From Corynebacterium choanae (lineage in GTDB: Bacteria > Actinomycetota > Actinomycetes > Mycobacteriales > Mycobacteriaceae): DNA of 64,000 nt. The notes under the pieces were generated by a model that saw nothing but the letters and a program-made list of their open reading frames with translations, did not search any database and had not been told where the DNA came from. The translations under genes and the position numbers were made by a program. Positions 28,346 through 38,548 of the stretch are shown here, in pieces. Every line of letters begins with the position of its first letter. The stretch's first letter is position 1. The stretch spans positions 1,798,001 through 1,862,000 of the forward strand of contig NZ_CP033896.1 of assembly GCF_003813965.1 (NCBI RefSeq), in the 5' to 3' direction.

Positions 28346-29251
28346 TTATTTAATCGAGCCGGCAGTAAGACCGCTGACGAGCCGTTTTTCAATCACTGCA
28401 AAGAGTATGACCACTGGCACAATTGCCACAATGGAAACCCCAAACACGTAGTGCCAAGAAGTGTCGTATTGGCCGATGAATTTCGTCAACGCCACCGACA
28501 ATGGTTGCTTGCCTGCGCTGGAAAGAATCACCAATGATGCCGCGAACTCATTCCATGCTGCAACAAACGTGAAGATCACTGCAGTCACAATGCCCGGCCA
28601 CACCAATGGCAGATTCACCTTGGTGAGCACCTGCCAGCGACCGGCACCATCGATTTGTGCAGCTTCATCCACTTCACGTGGGACACTGGCGAAAAAGGAA
28701 TGCATAATCCAGGTGGCGAAGGACAGGTTGAACGCCGAATTCACCAGAATCATCGCCAGCCATGTGTCTTGCAGATTCAATGCTAAAAATTCACGCATCA
28801 ACCCTGCCACCAGCACTGCCGGCTGCAGCATTTGTGTCAACAGCACGGTGAACAAAAACAGTCCCCTGCCCGGGAACTTGTAGCGGGCTGTGTAATATGC
28901 GGCAGGCATGGCCACAAGTAGCACCACAATCGTGGCAGACACCGCGATAACAATCGTTGAGATGAGATTATCGAATACCGGGGTTTCCGGGGTGTCCCAC
29001 ATGGTGCGATAGTTATCCCACTGCCACTGGTGTGGGAAAAAGGTTGGATCAACACTTGTCGCCTCTGATTTGGGTTTCAGCGACGAGGTGAACATGTACA
29101 AATAGGGGGCGACAAAGAACAGGAACGTCACTGCACCGGCGAAAATCCGCAGCCCCATATGTGGCCGGTAGCCAGGTCCTGACGCTTCCTGATAGCGTTG
29201 CGCAATCCGCGAGGATCGGCGTTGCTTGCTGCGATTGTGGGAGGCTGCCAT
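28346..29251 (-). CDS. Carbohydrate ABC transporter permease (MalG-like)
   Basis: Second membrane subunit of a CUT1-type sugar importer. The EAA coupling loop is EVDEAAQIDGAGRWQVLTKVNLPLVWP in two parts, the classic MalG form. About six hydrophobic helices, ending in the usual LVSGLTAGSIK. A basic N-terminal tail (HNRSKQRRSSRIAQRY) precedes helix 1. 301 residues. The start lies 2 bases from the MalF-like stop, so the genes are coupled. The sugar is not predictable from the sequence. Confidence 0.9.
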   Translation of the reverse strand: MAASHNRSKQRRSSRIAQRYQEASGPGYRPHMGLRIFAGAVTFLFFVAPYLYMFTSSLKPKSEATSVDPTFFPHQWQWDNYRTMWDTPETPVFDNLISTIVIAVSATIVVLLVAMPAAYYTARYKFPGRGLFLFTVLLTQMLQPAVLVAGLMREFLALNLQDTWLAMILVNSAFNLSFATWIMHSFFASVPREVDEAAQIDGAGRWQVLTKVNLPLVWPGIVTAVIFTFVAAWNEFAASLVILSSAGKQPLSVALTKFIGQYDTSWHYVFGVSIVAIVPVVILFAVIEKRLVSGLTAGSIK

Positions 29252-29253
29252 TG

Positions 29254-30192
29254 CTAGTCCACCTCTTTCATCGGGTTGACGATGGCAATATAGATGGCGA
29301 TAACCACGATGACAATAACGAAGTTGATCACGCTTAACGCACTTGCCCAGTCGATGTGGCGGTCGTTTTGAATGATTTTGAAGATCAATGTGGTGGTGGT
29401 GTCGGCAGCGTTGCCCGGCACCGGTCCGGTGATCGTCCGCAGAATCGGCAGCGAGTTAAACACGTTGATAATGTTGATCACCGTCGAGGTGGCGATAGCT
29501 GGCCGCAGTTGTGGCAACACGACCGAAAAATAGGTGCGCCACGGCCCTGCGCCATCGATTTGCGCAGCTTCGAGCACATCTTTTGGTACGCCTTGTAGAC
29601 CAGCCAAAATGGTGTAGGTCGTAAATGGAAGTGACACAAATACGGCGATGATGATCGCGACGATGAATGCGCTTGTTGCGGTTTTGGTGTAGCCCACCTG
29701 GTTCGATTCGGTGATGCCGAGCTGGTAAAGCCACTTGTTGAGAATGCCTAGGCGGGGCTCGAGGGCGTAATAGAACACGGTGGTAGTCATGACCACCGAT
29801 GCTGCCCAGGGGATCACCACAGCGAGACGAACAAGCTGACGCCCAGGAAACGCCCGATTGAGTAGTTCGGCGAGCAGGAGCGAGATGACAATGGTGCAGG
29901 CGACGACTACTACCACCCAAATGACCGTATTGATCAGCACCCGCGGCAGGTCGGGCATAGCGAAAATTTTGGCAAAATTGTCGAATCCGACGTTGCCTTT
30001 ATCAATGCCCGATTTGGAGATTTTCCGGGTGGAGTTGTAGATCATTACCCCCGCCGGGAACGCTACCACCCCAACGATGAGGAGCAGTACTGGGGCAAGC
30101 CACGGAAGCGCCCGGAGTGTGTCGGAGAGCGTACGCCGATCGCCGCTGTGGCGGCGTGGTTTGCGTGCGGTGGATGCTGCAGCTGACGGCAT
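29254..30192 (-). CDS. Carbohydrate ABC transporter permease (MalF/UgpA-like)
   Basis: First membrane subunit of the sugar importer. About six helices. The coupling loop begins DVLEAAQIDGAGPWRTYFS. The pre-helix basic stretch STARKPRRHSGDRR is followed by APVLLLIVGVVAFPAGVMIY. 312 residues, typical of CUT1 permeases. It is preceded by a 397-base spacer with a hairpin, then the binding-protein gene in the same direction. Confidence 0.9.
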   Translation of the reverse strand: MPSAAASTARKPRRHSGDRRTLSDTLRALPWLAPVLLLIVGVVAFPAGVMIYNSTRKISKSGIDKGNVGFDNFAKIFAMPDLPRVLINTVIWVVVVVACTIVISLLLAELLNRAFPGRQLVRLAVVIPWAASVVMTTTVFYYALEPRLGILNKWLYQLGITESNQVGYTKTATSAFIVAIIIAVFVSLPFTTYTILAGLQGVPKDVLEAAQIDGAGPWRTYFSVVLPQLRPAIATSTVINIINVFNSLPILRTITGPVPGNAADTTTTLIFKIIQNDRHIDWASALSVINFVIVIVVIAIYIAIVNPMKEVD

Positions 30193-30590
30193 TATTAGTC
30201 ACATCCGATCATGATGTTCTGCATGAAAATATCAGTGGGCGACCACTGGGCAGGCGTATGAAGGGGGCTGCTGGAAGCCCCGGAGATGCCTGTGCTGTCC
30301 GCCAGGAACAAGGCCAAATTGTTCACCGTTTGACTGCTAGCCCGGCGTCACTTGCCAGCAAGAGCGTTCGAAGAAGGGTTTCCACCCCACTGGCCCCCGT
30401 ACAGTGCTGGCACGGGGGGATGAACAAACGCCCCGGTCGGCGGGATAAATCCGCGGGGCATCAACGCCCCACTGGTCGCCTTGGACTGCGGCAGATTCGA
30501 ATATGTGGTCAACCAATCGAATCTGTCGCAGTGGTCATCCCCGGTAGACTCCGCAACGGCAAGCGCAGACTGCCGGGGAGATATCGCTGA
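30193..30590. other. 398-base spacer between sugar-binding and permease genes
   Basis: No supported gene. Contains the hairpin at 30394-30418. A separate promoter for the permeases or processing between the two parts would fit. Confidence 0.45.
30394..30418 (-). terminator. Intercistronic hairpin CCCCCGT / ACGGGGG
   Basis: A GC-rich 7-bp stem with an 11-base loop between the binding-protein and permease genes. No T run follows on the minus strand. It could act as an mRNA stabiliser or attenuator that gives the binding protein higher expression. Confidence 0.45.
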
Positions 30591-31835
30591 CTAGTCGCTT
30601 TCTGCCTTCTGCTGGATTTCACCCAACACATCAGCCGGGGCGACTTGTTGCCCAAGCTTGCCGATCGTCGATTGGATCGCACCTTGGGTGGCCTGCCATT
30701 GCGGGTTGGTAAAGGGGTAGAACTTCGCGAATTCAATCATGGGAACGAAGTCTTTGATCGAATCCTTGTCCTTCAGCTTGTCGAGGACTGGCTTGGTCAC
30801 CGGAATGAAGTTCTCCGTGTCGACAAATACTTCATACACGTCATCAGAGTAGAAGTAGTCGAGGAAGGCTTTGATTGCTTCTTTTTTGTCGGTGCCGTTA
30901 TCAAATGCCATGATGTGATCGGCAACACCGAGGGTCATCTCTGATCCGTCGTTGGTGGGGATGCGCGAGATGCCGTAGTCCAGGTCAGGGTTGGTTTCGG
31001 CGATGAAGTTGATATATGGCGGCAAGCCGATGACCATGCCAACTTTGCCCTGGAAGAAGGTCTGTCCGAGCGGGGTGCGCTGGGAGGCACCAGGGTTGGG
31101 CTGGGTTGCTCCTTCATCGATGAGCTTTTGCATAAATGTGGCAGCTTCAATGTTTTTCGCTGAGTCCACTTTGATGGTGTCGCCATCAACGAACGATCCG
31201 CCGTTGCCATAGAACCAGATCGCAGTTTCGGCTTGTGCTTCCTCATTACCAAGCGGCATACCGTAGCCGTCAACACCGCCGAGATCTTTGATCTTTAGCG
31301 CCGCGTCTTCCAACTCTGCCCAGGTGGTGGGCGGGGATGCAATCCCGGCTTCTGCAAACAATGTCTTGTTGTAGAACAAGGCACGTGCGGAGGCGATCAG
31401 CGGCAACGCCCATTGGGTGTCATCCATGGTGGCATTCTTTTTGAAGTTTTCGGGGAATTTCGCCAATGTCTCTGGGGACACTACTTCGTCAGCGGGATAG
31501 AGCAGGTCATCGTTGGCGAAGGCGGTAAACGAGTCGATGTTGAGAATATCTGGTGCTTGCCGGTTTTGGATCTTGGTGGTGACCACCTGGTTGATGTTCT
31601 CCCAGGATTGCACCTCCAGATTCACTTTGATGTCGGGGTGTTGTGCCTCGAAACCGGTGATGGTGTCTTCCCACAATCCTTTGGTGTTATCGGAATAGGT
31701 GGGAACCAGCAAGCTGATTTCGGTGACACCGTCGGCGCTGCTGCCGGTGTCGGCACTATCGCTGGCACAGGCAGCGGTCATCAGCAGGGACATGCCCATG
31801 GTGGTTGCCAGGACGCCTCGTGCAATGTGACGCAT
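30591..31835 (-). CDS. Sugar-binding lipoprotein (extracellular solute-binding family 1)
   Basis: Membrane-anchored receptor of the CUT1 importer encoded next to it. From ATG 31835 a signal peptide (MRHIARGVLATTMGMSLLMT) ends in AAC. The SBP family 1 fold follows, with EISLLVPTYSDN, the hinge-type ALFYNKTLFAEAGI, PTTWAEL and GYGMPLGNEEAQAE blocks. A GGAAGG ribosome site lies just upstream, so the longer open frame to 32063 is not used. 414 residues. No ATPase gene accompanies this system here; a shared MsmK/UgpC-type ATPase elsewhere is likely. Confidence 0.92.
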   Translation of the reverse strand: MRHIARGVLATTMGMSLLMTAACASDSADTGSSADGVTEISLLVPTYSDNTKGLWEDTITGFEAQHPDIKVNLEVQSWENINQVVTTKIQNRQAPDILNIDSFTAFANDDLLYPADEVVSPETLAKFPENFKKNATMDDTQWALPLIASARALFYNKTLFAEAGIASPPTTWAELEDAALKIKDLGGVDGYGMPLGNEEAQAETAIWFYGNGGSFVDGDTIKVDSAKNIEAATFMQKLIDEGATQPNPGASQRTPLGQTFFQGKVGMVIGLPPYINFIAETNPDLDYGISRIPTNDGSEMTLGVADHIMAFDNGTDKKEAIKAFLDYFYSDDVYEVFVDTENFIPVTKPVLDKLKDKDSIKDFVPMIEFAKFYPFTNPQWQATQGAIQSTIGKLGQQVAPADVLGEIQQKAESD

Positions 31836-32715
31836 ATCAGTGGCCTTCCTTCTTGTGAGAGGGTTCTCGTCGCTGTGGTGTGGATCCGTCTCACAGACCT
31901 GTGATCCACGTGTCGCGGTTGTGCGACAGCGAACCTGGCTGAGGTTGCCGCCGCGAGTCTTCCAGCTTGCGCTGGGTAACTGTTCAGATTCCACAGTACT
32001 CACATCAAGGGTGGAATTGATGCCCAATCGGCAATGAGTTTTTTCCACCTTTGCCACCCCCACACTTCACATTGCCGATCGATAATGACTTCTTTAATGC
32101 ATTATCACTCACCGCATGGCGAATTAATAACACCATAAGAACACTTATCCACCCACTCATGGGGGTATTCGTGATGGTTGCAACGACAGTCCTGGCAACA
32201 GGCACTGTCGCCACCCCGGCGATTTTCTATTTCCCCACTACAGCGGGCACCAACCGGGCGTAACCAGGGGTCATTTTCATGGCTTATTTCTCCCCTCAAT
32301 CGGTGGTGCCATGGCTGTCAGTTCCAGCAGACCGGGCACAACTGGGCATACAACAGCCAGCACTACAACGCACTGACGCGGTCGTACAGCTCACCTTCGG
32401 TGTTGCTCACCATGGCAGTGCGGTAACCCTGGTCATCGCCTGCGAAAACTTCCTAAAAAGAGCCCTGCACACTGCACTGCTTACCCCCATTTGCTACACC
32501 CAGCTGTGCACAACACTGGGAAAACCGTGGAGTCGACAGCGCTCCCCGCTTCACGGCACTCCCCTTGCACATGGGAACCTCAGCAACAGTGCCGTGACGC
32601 ATCCCCACGCCCACTTGCCGGCACACTGTCAGCATGCACCATGCCGGCAACGGTGGAAACGAAACAGCTGCTGGCACTATATTCCCCTGAACAATCAGCC
32701 AGCAGCCACACTCCC
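31836..32715. other. 880-base spacer upstream of the sugar-binding gene
   Basis: No supported gene. A frame on the plus strand at 32279-32719 (146 codons) lacks a ribosome site and family features. The symmetric element at 32081-32106 may be the operator of the sugar operon. Confidence 0.45.
32081..32106. promoter_or_regulatory. Candidate operator upstream of the sugar ABC genes
   Basis: GATAATG (32081-32087) and CATTATC (32100-32106) form an inverted repeat. The right arm overlaps a second palindrome, TAATGCATTA (32095-32104). It lies about 245 bases before the binding-protein ATG. The sugar genes have no adjacent regulator gene. Confidence 0.4.
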
Positions 32716-33828
32716 CTAGCTGCTCGAAGCGTCGCGTTCCTCTGCAGCCAGCTGACCACATGCCGCAGCGATCTCCTGGCCACGCGTATCACGCACGGTG
32801 CATGGCACACCTTGTGCCGCGACACGAGCAACAAACTCGTCCTGCACAGGTTTCGGGGACGCATCCCACTTCGAACCCGGCGTCGGATTCAGCGGGATGA
32901 GGTTGACATGCACCCGCGAACCAAGCGCTTTATGCAGCTTTTTGCCCAGCATGTCAGCCCGCCACGGATGATCGTTAATATCGCGAATCAACGCGTATTC
33001 AATCGACACACGGCGCCCAGTGGTGTCGGCATATAGCCGCGCAGCATCCAACACTTCCTGCACAGACCAGCGATTATTCACCGGTACCAAGGTGTCACGT
33101 AGCTCGTCGTCAGGGCAGTGTAGCGACACCGCCAATGTCACCGACAAATCCTCCCCGGCAAGCTTACGAATCGCCGGCGCAAGACCCACCGTAGAAACCG
33201 TGACATTGCGTTGCGAAATCCCGAACCCTTCCGGGCTAGGACTGGTGATCTGTCGAACTGCCGACAGCACCCGCTTATAGTTAGCCAGCGGCTCCCCCAT
33301 GCCCATAAACACAATATTGCTCAGACGGCCGCCTTCATCGCGCATCGTAGCTGCGGCGTGACGAACCTGTTCCACAATCTCCCCAGTTGACAGATTCCGA
33401 TCCAAACCGCCTTGCCCGGTAGCACAAAACGGACACGCCATCCCGCAGCCCGCTTGGGAAGAAATACACAGCGTTGCACGATCCGGATAGCGCATCAGCA
33501 CCGACTCAAGCAGCGTCCCATCGTGCAAACGCCACAACGTTTTCTGGGTCTGCCCATTATCGCAGGCAATACTGGTCACCGGCTCCATCAATGTGGGAAA
33601 CAGTGACTCTTGCACCGCAGCACGCACATTAGCCGGAAGATCAGTCATCTGCTGCGGGTCAGCCTGCAAATGCTCGTAATAATGAGTGGCGATCTGCTTT
33701 GCGCGAAACTTTGGCAGCCCAAGTGCTTCCACTGCAGCGATGCGCTGGGTGGAATCCAGATCGGCAAAATGCTTCGGCGGCATTGCTCGTCGCGAAGCGG
33801 AGAATACTAAAGGAATTTCTGTAGCCAT
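32716..33828 (-). CDS. rlmN: 23S rRNA (A2503-C2)/tRNA (A37-C2) methyltransferase RlmN
   Basis: Radical SAM enzyme that methylates C2 of adenine 2503 in 23S rRNA and A37 in some tRNAs. The radical SAM cluster motif CGMACPFC is intact in [19 protein letters not shown]. The C-terminal methyl-carrying Cys is in [13 protein letters not shown], and [13 protein letters not shown] is a family block. ATG 33828 ([14 protein letters not shown]) gives 370 residues, the usual size; the open frame up to 33954 is not needed. It follows cdsA in the same direction after a terminator. Confidence 0.95.
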   Translation of the reverse strand: MATEIPLVFSASRRAMPPKHFADLDSTQRIAAVEALGLPKFRAKQIATHYYEHLQADPQQMTDLPANVRAAVQESLFPTLMEPVTSIACDNGQTQKTLWRLHDGTLLESVLMRYPDRATLCISSQAGCGMACPFCATGQGGLDRNLSTGEIVEQVRHAAATMRDEGGRLSNIVFMGMGEPLANYKRVLSAVRQITSPSPEGFGISQRNVTVSTVGLAPAIRKLAGEDLSVTLAVSLHCPDDELRDTLVPVNNRWSVQEVLDAARLYADTTGRRVSIEYALIRDINDHPWRADMLGKKLHKALGSRVHVNLIPLNPTPGSKWDASPKPVQDEFVARVAAQGVPCTVRDTRGQEIAAACGQLAAEERDASSS

Positions 33829-34158
33829 GGCAGACTCATCATTGCACGAAACACCTGCTAATAGGTAACCCACTTCCCCAACCGGTTTACCCACCGCACG
33901 ACGATCAACACCAGCTAGAGCAGTGAGCGATCGGATCCGCCAGGGAACACACACAGCAACGAACAGGCAGCGACCGGCTTATGTGTGACTTCACTTGGCA
34001 AAACACATCGAACCGCCACTGCAACAACTGACCGGATTTGCCACCTTGCTCGCTTTCAGCCTTGGCTTCACAGCAAGAACGACAAAATAACCGAAAGCCG
34101 GGCTGAAGACCAGCCCGGCTCAGCACGAGACAGCTGTTCGCACAGTGCTTATCAGCGG
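33829..34158. other. 330-base spacer between cdsA and rlmN
   Basis: No gene. Contains the terminator at 34090-34120. The rest is presumably the rlmN promoter. Confidence 0.45.
34090..34120 (-). terminator. Terminator of cdsA
   Basis: Perfect 10-bp stem AGCCGGGCTG / CAGCCCGGCT with a 5-base loop, followed on the minus strand by TTCGGTTATTTTG. About 40 bases past the cdsA stop. Confidence 0.88.
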
Positions 34159-35151
34159 CTACATTTGCGCCATCAGGTTCATAAATAACCAAGTCACCAT
34201 AGCTGCGGGCAGCATACCGTCGACCCGATCCATCACCCCGCCGTGGCCGGGCAGCAGATTGGACATGTCCTTGATCCCCAGTTCGCGTTTAAACTGGGAC
34301 TCGACAAGATCCCCGAGCGTTGCACAGATCACTAAGCCGAACCCCATGATCGCTCCACGCCACCAAGTGTCGTGAATGAGAAACTCGCTACACAGTGCAC
34401 CAGCAATAATGCCGAACACCACAGAGCCGGCAAACCCTTCTAAGGATTTCTTCGGCGACACTGCAGGTGCTAGCGGATGCGACCCAAACAGCACACCTGC
34501 CACATAGCCGCCAACATCGTTAGCAATCACACAGACGATGAACGTCACAATATACAGCTGGCCGGGCACCCCGTCGCGGCTGAGCAGTGAGAGCATCGCG
34601 GCAAATGAGCCGAACAGCGGAATCCACACCAGCACGAACACCCCAATCGCGGTGTCCCGCAGATAATTCTGCGGCGGTGTAGAACGGCCATTGCGGAAGA
34701 GGCGCCCAAACATCAATACCAGCACCGTGGCAACAAATGAGGCCACCAACCCTTGGGCGCCAAACGGCCACGACGACCACAGCATCACTTGGCCGCCCAG
34801 CAGAATCACCAATCGCGGGACGAGATAGCCCACTTCCCGCAATCGACGCAACACTTCATGCGAGCCGAGCCAGACCGCGACCGCCACAAACGGATACCAC
34901 CCGTAGGGGATAACGAAAATACACAGCAGTACAACTGCCCCCAACCCCACTCCGGTGGCGATTGCCTGCTTGAGGTTGCGTCCCGCCCCATTCTTCGGTT
35001 TCGGGAGGGAGGCTTTCAATGCATCCCGTCGACGAATAAGCTGCTCTGGCGGCAGCGGTCGCCCCGGCGGATTCGGTGGCGGGCTATCAACTTGGGGCAT
35101 GGACGAGTTCACCATCACTTGGCCAACAGCATCGTGAAGTACCACGATCAC
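34159..35151 (-). CDS. cdsA: Phosphatidate cytidylyltransferase CdsA
   Basis: Makes CDP-diacylglycerol from phosphatidate and CTP, the precursor of phosphatidylinositol, cardiolipin and phosphatidylglycerol. A polar Pro-rich N-terminus (SPPPNPPGRPLPPEQ) is followed by about eight hydrophobic helices. The C-terminal CDS signature is VSPKKSLEGFAGS plus LLPGHGGVMDRVDGML. 330 residues from the longest start. An ATG at residue 13 or 18 is equally plausible because the leader residues lack similarity. It lies between frr and rlmN, as in other Mycobacteriales. Confidence 0.94.
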   Translation of the reverse strand: MIVVLHDAVGQVMVNSSMPQVDSPPPNPPGRPLPPEQLIRRRDALKASLPKPKNGAGRNLKQAIATGVGLGAVVLLCIFVIPYGWYPFVAVAVWLGSHEVLRRLREVGYLVPRLVILLGGQVMLWSSWPFGAQGLVASFVATVLVLMFGRLFRNGRSTPPQNYLRDTAIGVFVLVWIPLFGSFAAMLSLLSRDGVPGQLYIVTFIVCVIANDVGGYVAGVLFGSHPLAPAVSPKKSLEGFAGSVVFGIIAGALCSEFLIHDTWWRGAIMGFGLVICATLGDLVESQFKRELGIKDMSNLLPGHGGVMDRVDGMLPAAMVTWLFMNLMAQM

Positions 35152-35440
35152 TGCAGCAGGGTCGTAGGAGAGGATTCGATGCGCATTGTTTCTTCTTTAC
35201 ACCGCACCGGAGAAAACCAGTGGTACCAGGCACACAGGTGACGTGCGCCTGGAAGCGCGGAATACATTCCCTGCACCTGCAACCACTGTGGTAACGCTTC
35301 TGCTCGCTGCCGCAACTGCGCCGGGCAACGCGTGCAGCGACACATCGTTTCGTTTTGTCGCAGCACCGCTAGGAAAAACCTGATCGTTTCTCCATGCAAG
35401 GCGGAAAGAACGCAGCAGCGAACATAGGCGCTGCTCGCAG

Positions 35441-35998
35441 CTACACTTCGAGCAGTTCCTTTTCTTTTTTCTCAACCAAGACATCGACCTTGGCCACATA
35501 TTCCTGGGTGGTCTTGTCGAGTTCCTTTTCAGCTGCGATTACTTCATCTTCGCCAGCATCGCCGTCTTTTTGCATCTTCTTGAGCACATCCATGTGCTTG
35601 CGACGCACATTGCGGATCGCGATCTTGGCATCCTCACCCTTGGCCTTGGCAAGCTTTACCATGTCTTTGCGGCGCTCTTCGGTCAACTGTGGCACAGTCA
35701 CGCGCAACACTTGCCCGTCGTTGGTTGGGTTGACGCCCAGATCAGAGTTCCGAATAGCGTTTTCAATTGGCCCCATTGAGCTCATCTCATATGGCTTGAT
35801 GATCAGCATACGAGGCTCTGGCACTGAAATAGTGGCCATCTGAGTGATCGGGGTTGGCACGCCATAGTATTCAGCGATCACGCTGTTAAACATTGCCGGG
35901 TTTGCACGCCCGGTGCGGATAGTCGTGAGTTCTTCACGCGCATGTTCCACAGAGGCAGCCATTTTTTCTTCGGCGTCGAGATGATTTTCTTCAATCAT
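35441..35998 (-). CDS. frr: Ribosome recycling factor
   Basis: Together with EF-G it splits post-termination ribosomes. All-helical domain I with the inserted domain II is recognisable from [22 protein letters not shown] at the N-terminus, [19 protein letters not shown] in domain II, and [15 protein letters not shown] with the [19 protein letters not shown] helix at the C-terminus. ATG 35998 ([13 protein letters not shown]) gives 185 residues, exactly the family length. It follows pyrH in the same direction across a 342-base gap containing a hairpin. Confidence 0.97.
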   Translation of the reverse strand: MIEENHLDAEEKMAASVEHAREELTTIRTGRANPAMFNSVIAEYYGVPTPITQMATISVPEPRMLIIKPYEMSSMGPIENAIRNSDLGVNPTNDGQVLRVTVPQLTEERRKDMVKLAKAKGEDAKIAIRNVRRKHMDVLKKMQKDGDAGEDEVIAAEKELDKTTQEYVAKVDVLVEKKEKELLEV

Positions 35999-36340
35999 GA
36001 TTGTTTCGGGTATCCATCCAAGTAGGTTGTCGAACTTGCCACGTACCAGAGGCAGCAGGAGCTGCATCGTAGCGGCACTATCGGCAACAGCTTTCGGTGA
36101 TTCGTTGCCTGGTCGCTATTCTAGCGGCACCGCCTGGCAACCTTACGGTTGACAGGCGGATCTGCATCAAATGTGACTACGGTGATACCGCAGCAGCGAG
36201 TTTCCCACTGATTGGGAGGTCTTTGGGCTAACAGCTACTGCAGCAATGCATCGCCGCGAGTGTTGCGAGATAAACGCAGAGGCTACAGCCTGCATTCGGC
36301 GCGGCTTGACGCTATGTTGGCGATGCTTTGTCGCGCCAGG
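35999..36340. other. 342-base spacer between pyrH and frr
   Basis: No gene. Holds the two-tier hairpin at 36130-36159. Usually pyrH and frr are much closer together, so the gap itself is notable. Confidence 0.45.
36130..36159 (-). terminator. Two-tier hairpin between pyrH and frr
   Basis: CCGCCTG / CAGGCGG with an inner CAACC-TTAC-GGTTG stem. There is no T run on the minus strand, so attenuation or mRNA stabilisation is as likely as termination. Confidence 0.5.
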
Positions 36341-37069
36341 TTAGGACTTGACGAGCGTGCCGATTTGTTCGCCGGCGACGGCACGGGCAATGTTGCCCTT
36401 GGTCAGCAGGTTGAACACCAAAATCGGCATATTGTTGTCCATACAGAGGGAAAATGCGGTTGCGTCAGCGACCTTCAGTCCCTTTTCAATACATTCGCGT
36501 GGGGTGATCTCTGAATAAAGTTTCGCGTCAGGGTTCGTGCGGGGATCCGCATCGTACACCCCGTCGACGGCCTTTGCCATGAGCAGCACTTCACAGCCGA
36601 TTTCCAAAGCACGCTGCGCTGCGGTGGTGTCGGTGGAGAAATAAGGCATACCCATGCCGGCACCGAAGATGACAACTCGTCCCTTCTCAAGGTGACGGCG
36701 GGCTCGAAGGGGCAGATATGGCTCTGCGATCTGCGCCATATTGATGGAGGTTTGCACGCGGCAATCCACTCCAAGCTGCTGCAGAAAATCTTGCAGCGCA
36801 AGACAGTTCATCACAGTGCCAAGCATGCCCATATAGTCACTGCGCGCCCGATCCATCCCCCGCTGGGAAAGTTCAGCTCCACGGAAGAAGTTACCGCCAC
36901 CGATGACCACACAAACTTCGTGGCCATTTCGGGCAACTTCTGCGATCTGCTGGGCGACATTTTCGACCACGTCAGGATCAATACCAACATTACCGCCGCC
37001 GAACATCTCACCCCCCAACTTCAGCATCACGCGCTTGTAACCTGAACGGGTGGTTTGTTCGTCGGCCAT
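36341..37069 (-). CDS. pyrH: Uridylate kinase PyrH
   Basis: Hexameric UMP kinase of the amino-acid-kinase fold; forms UDP for RNA, DNA and envelope precursors. Family blocks: [20 protein letters not shown] (N-terminal nucleotide loop), [40 protein letters not shown], and [16 protein letters not shown]. 242 residues, the normal size. The ATG at 37069 follows an AGGAGAACCAC ribosome site. It reads in the same direction as tsf but is separated by 402 bases and a strong hairpin. Confidence 0.97.
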   Translation of the reverse strand: MADEQTTRSGYKRVMLKLGGEMFGGGNVGIDPDVVENVAQQIAEVARNGHEVCVVIGGGNFFRGAELSQRGMDRARSDYMGMLGTVMNCLALQDFLQQLGVDCRVQTSINMAQIAEPYLPLRARRHLEKGRVVIFGAGMGMPYFSTDTTAAQRALEIGCEVLLMAKAVDGVYDADPRTNPDAKLYSEITPRECIEKGLKVADATAFSLCMDNNMPILVFNLLTKGNIARAVAGEQIGTLVKS

Positions 37070-37471
37070 GTGGTTCTCCTATCAAGGTGCGGAATGTGCC
37101 CCTACAGCGCTGCAGCAAGCCAGCAACAATGGTTGCAGAGCACACCACAACGTGCAGCTTGGTCACCGGACGGTTCCGACAACAGTGTTGAGCTTAACGA
37201 CTCACGCTGTCGGCAACCGTTGCGAACACCATGTGTCAATAACGCAAGCGCTCAAGGGCAGGTATTACCAACCGTCTATCGTAGCGCACATTGTCACGCT
37301 TGCGATTGCGGCCCGAGCTAGCAGTAATACAGCAGGCAAAATCGGGTGATGGTTGGCCTGCAATGCACTAGCCCCAGATAGCACCACACCCCAAGCACAC
37401 AGAGTGTCCTTGGGGTGTGGTGAGCTTATTGGCCTTTACCGACGGTGCAAAACCACCGGCGCAATAAATGC
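37070..37471. other. 402-base spacer between tsf and pyrH
   Basis: No gene. Contains the 14-bp hairpin at 37382-37422 right after tsf. The rest is the likely pyrH promoter region. Confidence 0.45.
37382..37422 (-). terminator. Hairpin after tsf
   Basis: A perfect 14-bp stem (CACCACACCCCAAG / CTTGGGGTGTGGTG) 50 bases past the tsf stop. There is no long T run on the minus strand, but its position and strength suggest the end of the rpsB-tsf unit. Confidence 0.7.
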
Positions 37472-38305
37472 TTAGCTGTGCTGGCCAACTTCGAAGCGAA
37501 CGAAGTCGGTGAGGGTGACACCAGCTTCATCCATGACCTGCTTCACGGTCTTCTTGTTGTCAGCAACGGAAGCCTGCTCGTTGAGGCAAACATCCTTGTA
37601 GAAGCCCTTGAGACGGCCTTCGATAATCATCGGCAGAGCTTTTTCTGGCTTGCCTTCTTCACGGGAGATCTGTTCGGCGATTGCGCGTTCCTTCTCCACG
37701 ATTTCAGCCGGCACATCTTCAATGTTGAGGTACTGAGCCTTCATTGCAGCAACCTGCATGGCAGCAGCGTGGGCAGCCTTCTCAGCAGCTTCACCAGTAC
37801 CGGTGTAGGCAACGAGTACGCCAACGCTTGGTGGCAGGTCAGCGCTGCGGTGGTGCATGTACTTCGCGACGTTTTCACCTTCGATGGTGGTGGCACGACG
37901 CAGTTCCAGCTTCTCACCAATCTTGGCGGACAGCTCCTGGATAGCTTCTTCAGCAGTCTTGTCGCCGTCAACCTTGGCAGCCTTCAGCTCTTCGGTGGAG
38001 TTAGCCTTCACCTCAGCAGCGGCAGCAGCGATACGGTCAGCGAAGGTCTTGAACTCTTCGGTCTTCGCAACGAAGTCGGTCTCGGAGTTCACTTCGATCA
38101 TGGTGTTGCCGGAAACAGCAATCAGACCTTCAGCAGCGGTACGCTCGGCACGCTTGCCAACATCCTTAGCACCCTTGATACGGAGCAATTCGACAGCCTT
38201 GTCGAAGTCACCTTCGGTTTCGTTCAGGGCGTTTTTGCAAGCGGTCATACCGGAACCGGTGATCTCGCGAAGCTTCTTTACATCTGCAGCGGTGTAGTTC
38301 GCCAT
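37472..38305 (-). CDS. tsf: Elongation factor Ts
   Basis: Guanine-nucleotide exchange factor for EF-Tu. The N-terminal UBA-like domain is [19 protein letters not shown], followed by the signature [20 protein letters not shown], and then the core blocks [14 protein letters not shown] and [23 protein letters not shown] 38305 with an AGGA site upstream gives 277 residues, the typical length; the longer frame to 38368 is not used. It follows rpsB by 243 bases with an intervening hairpin, as is common for the rpsB-tsf operon. Confidence 0.97.
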   Translation of the reverse strand: MANYTAADVKKLREITGSGMTACKNALNETEGDFDKAVELLRIKGAKDVGKRAERTAAEGLIAVSGNTMIEVNSETDFVAKTEEFKTFADRIAAAAAEVKANSTEELKAAKVDGDKTAEEAIQELSAKIGEKLELRRATTIEGENVAKYMHHRSADLPPSVGVLVAYTGTGEAAEKAAHAAAMQVAAMKAQYLNIEDVPAEIVEKERAIAEQISREEGKPEKALPMIIEGRLKGFYKDVCLNEQASVADNKKTVKQVMDEAGVTLTDFVRFEVGQHS

Positions 38306-38364
38306 AACTTGGGCGATCCTCCTCGATAGAAAAACTGGTGGGGTTGCTCTTTGCACAATACCCT

Positions 38365-38395
38365 GCAACGGGTGGGGCTACCCCCACCCGGTTGC
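38365..38395 (-). terminator. Attenuator-like hairpin between rpsB and tsf
   Basis: GCAACGGGTGGGG / CCCCACCCGGTTGC with a 4-base loop and one bulge. Such a hairpin between rpsB and tsf may tune the ratio of S2 to EF-Ts. Confidence 0.65.
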
Positions 38396-38548
38396 TGAGT
38401 GCGCGATTGTGCATCAAGCATTTGCGATGGTTGTGGCGGTCGCGACACAGCAACTTTGTTTCGGTTCGTTGATGTGAACCACAAGCAGTGTCGCCTCATC
38501 CCTGTCTGCATTCATACGGACTGGGAGTTTCCCGCCAAACAATGCGAC

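Noticed and set aside
32279..32719. 146-codon plus-strand frame in the spacer before the sugar operon
   Set aside because: No ribosome site, no family similarity, Cys/His/Thr-rich random-looking composition.
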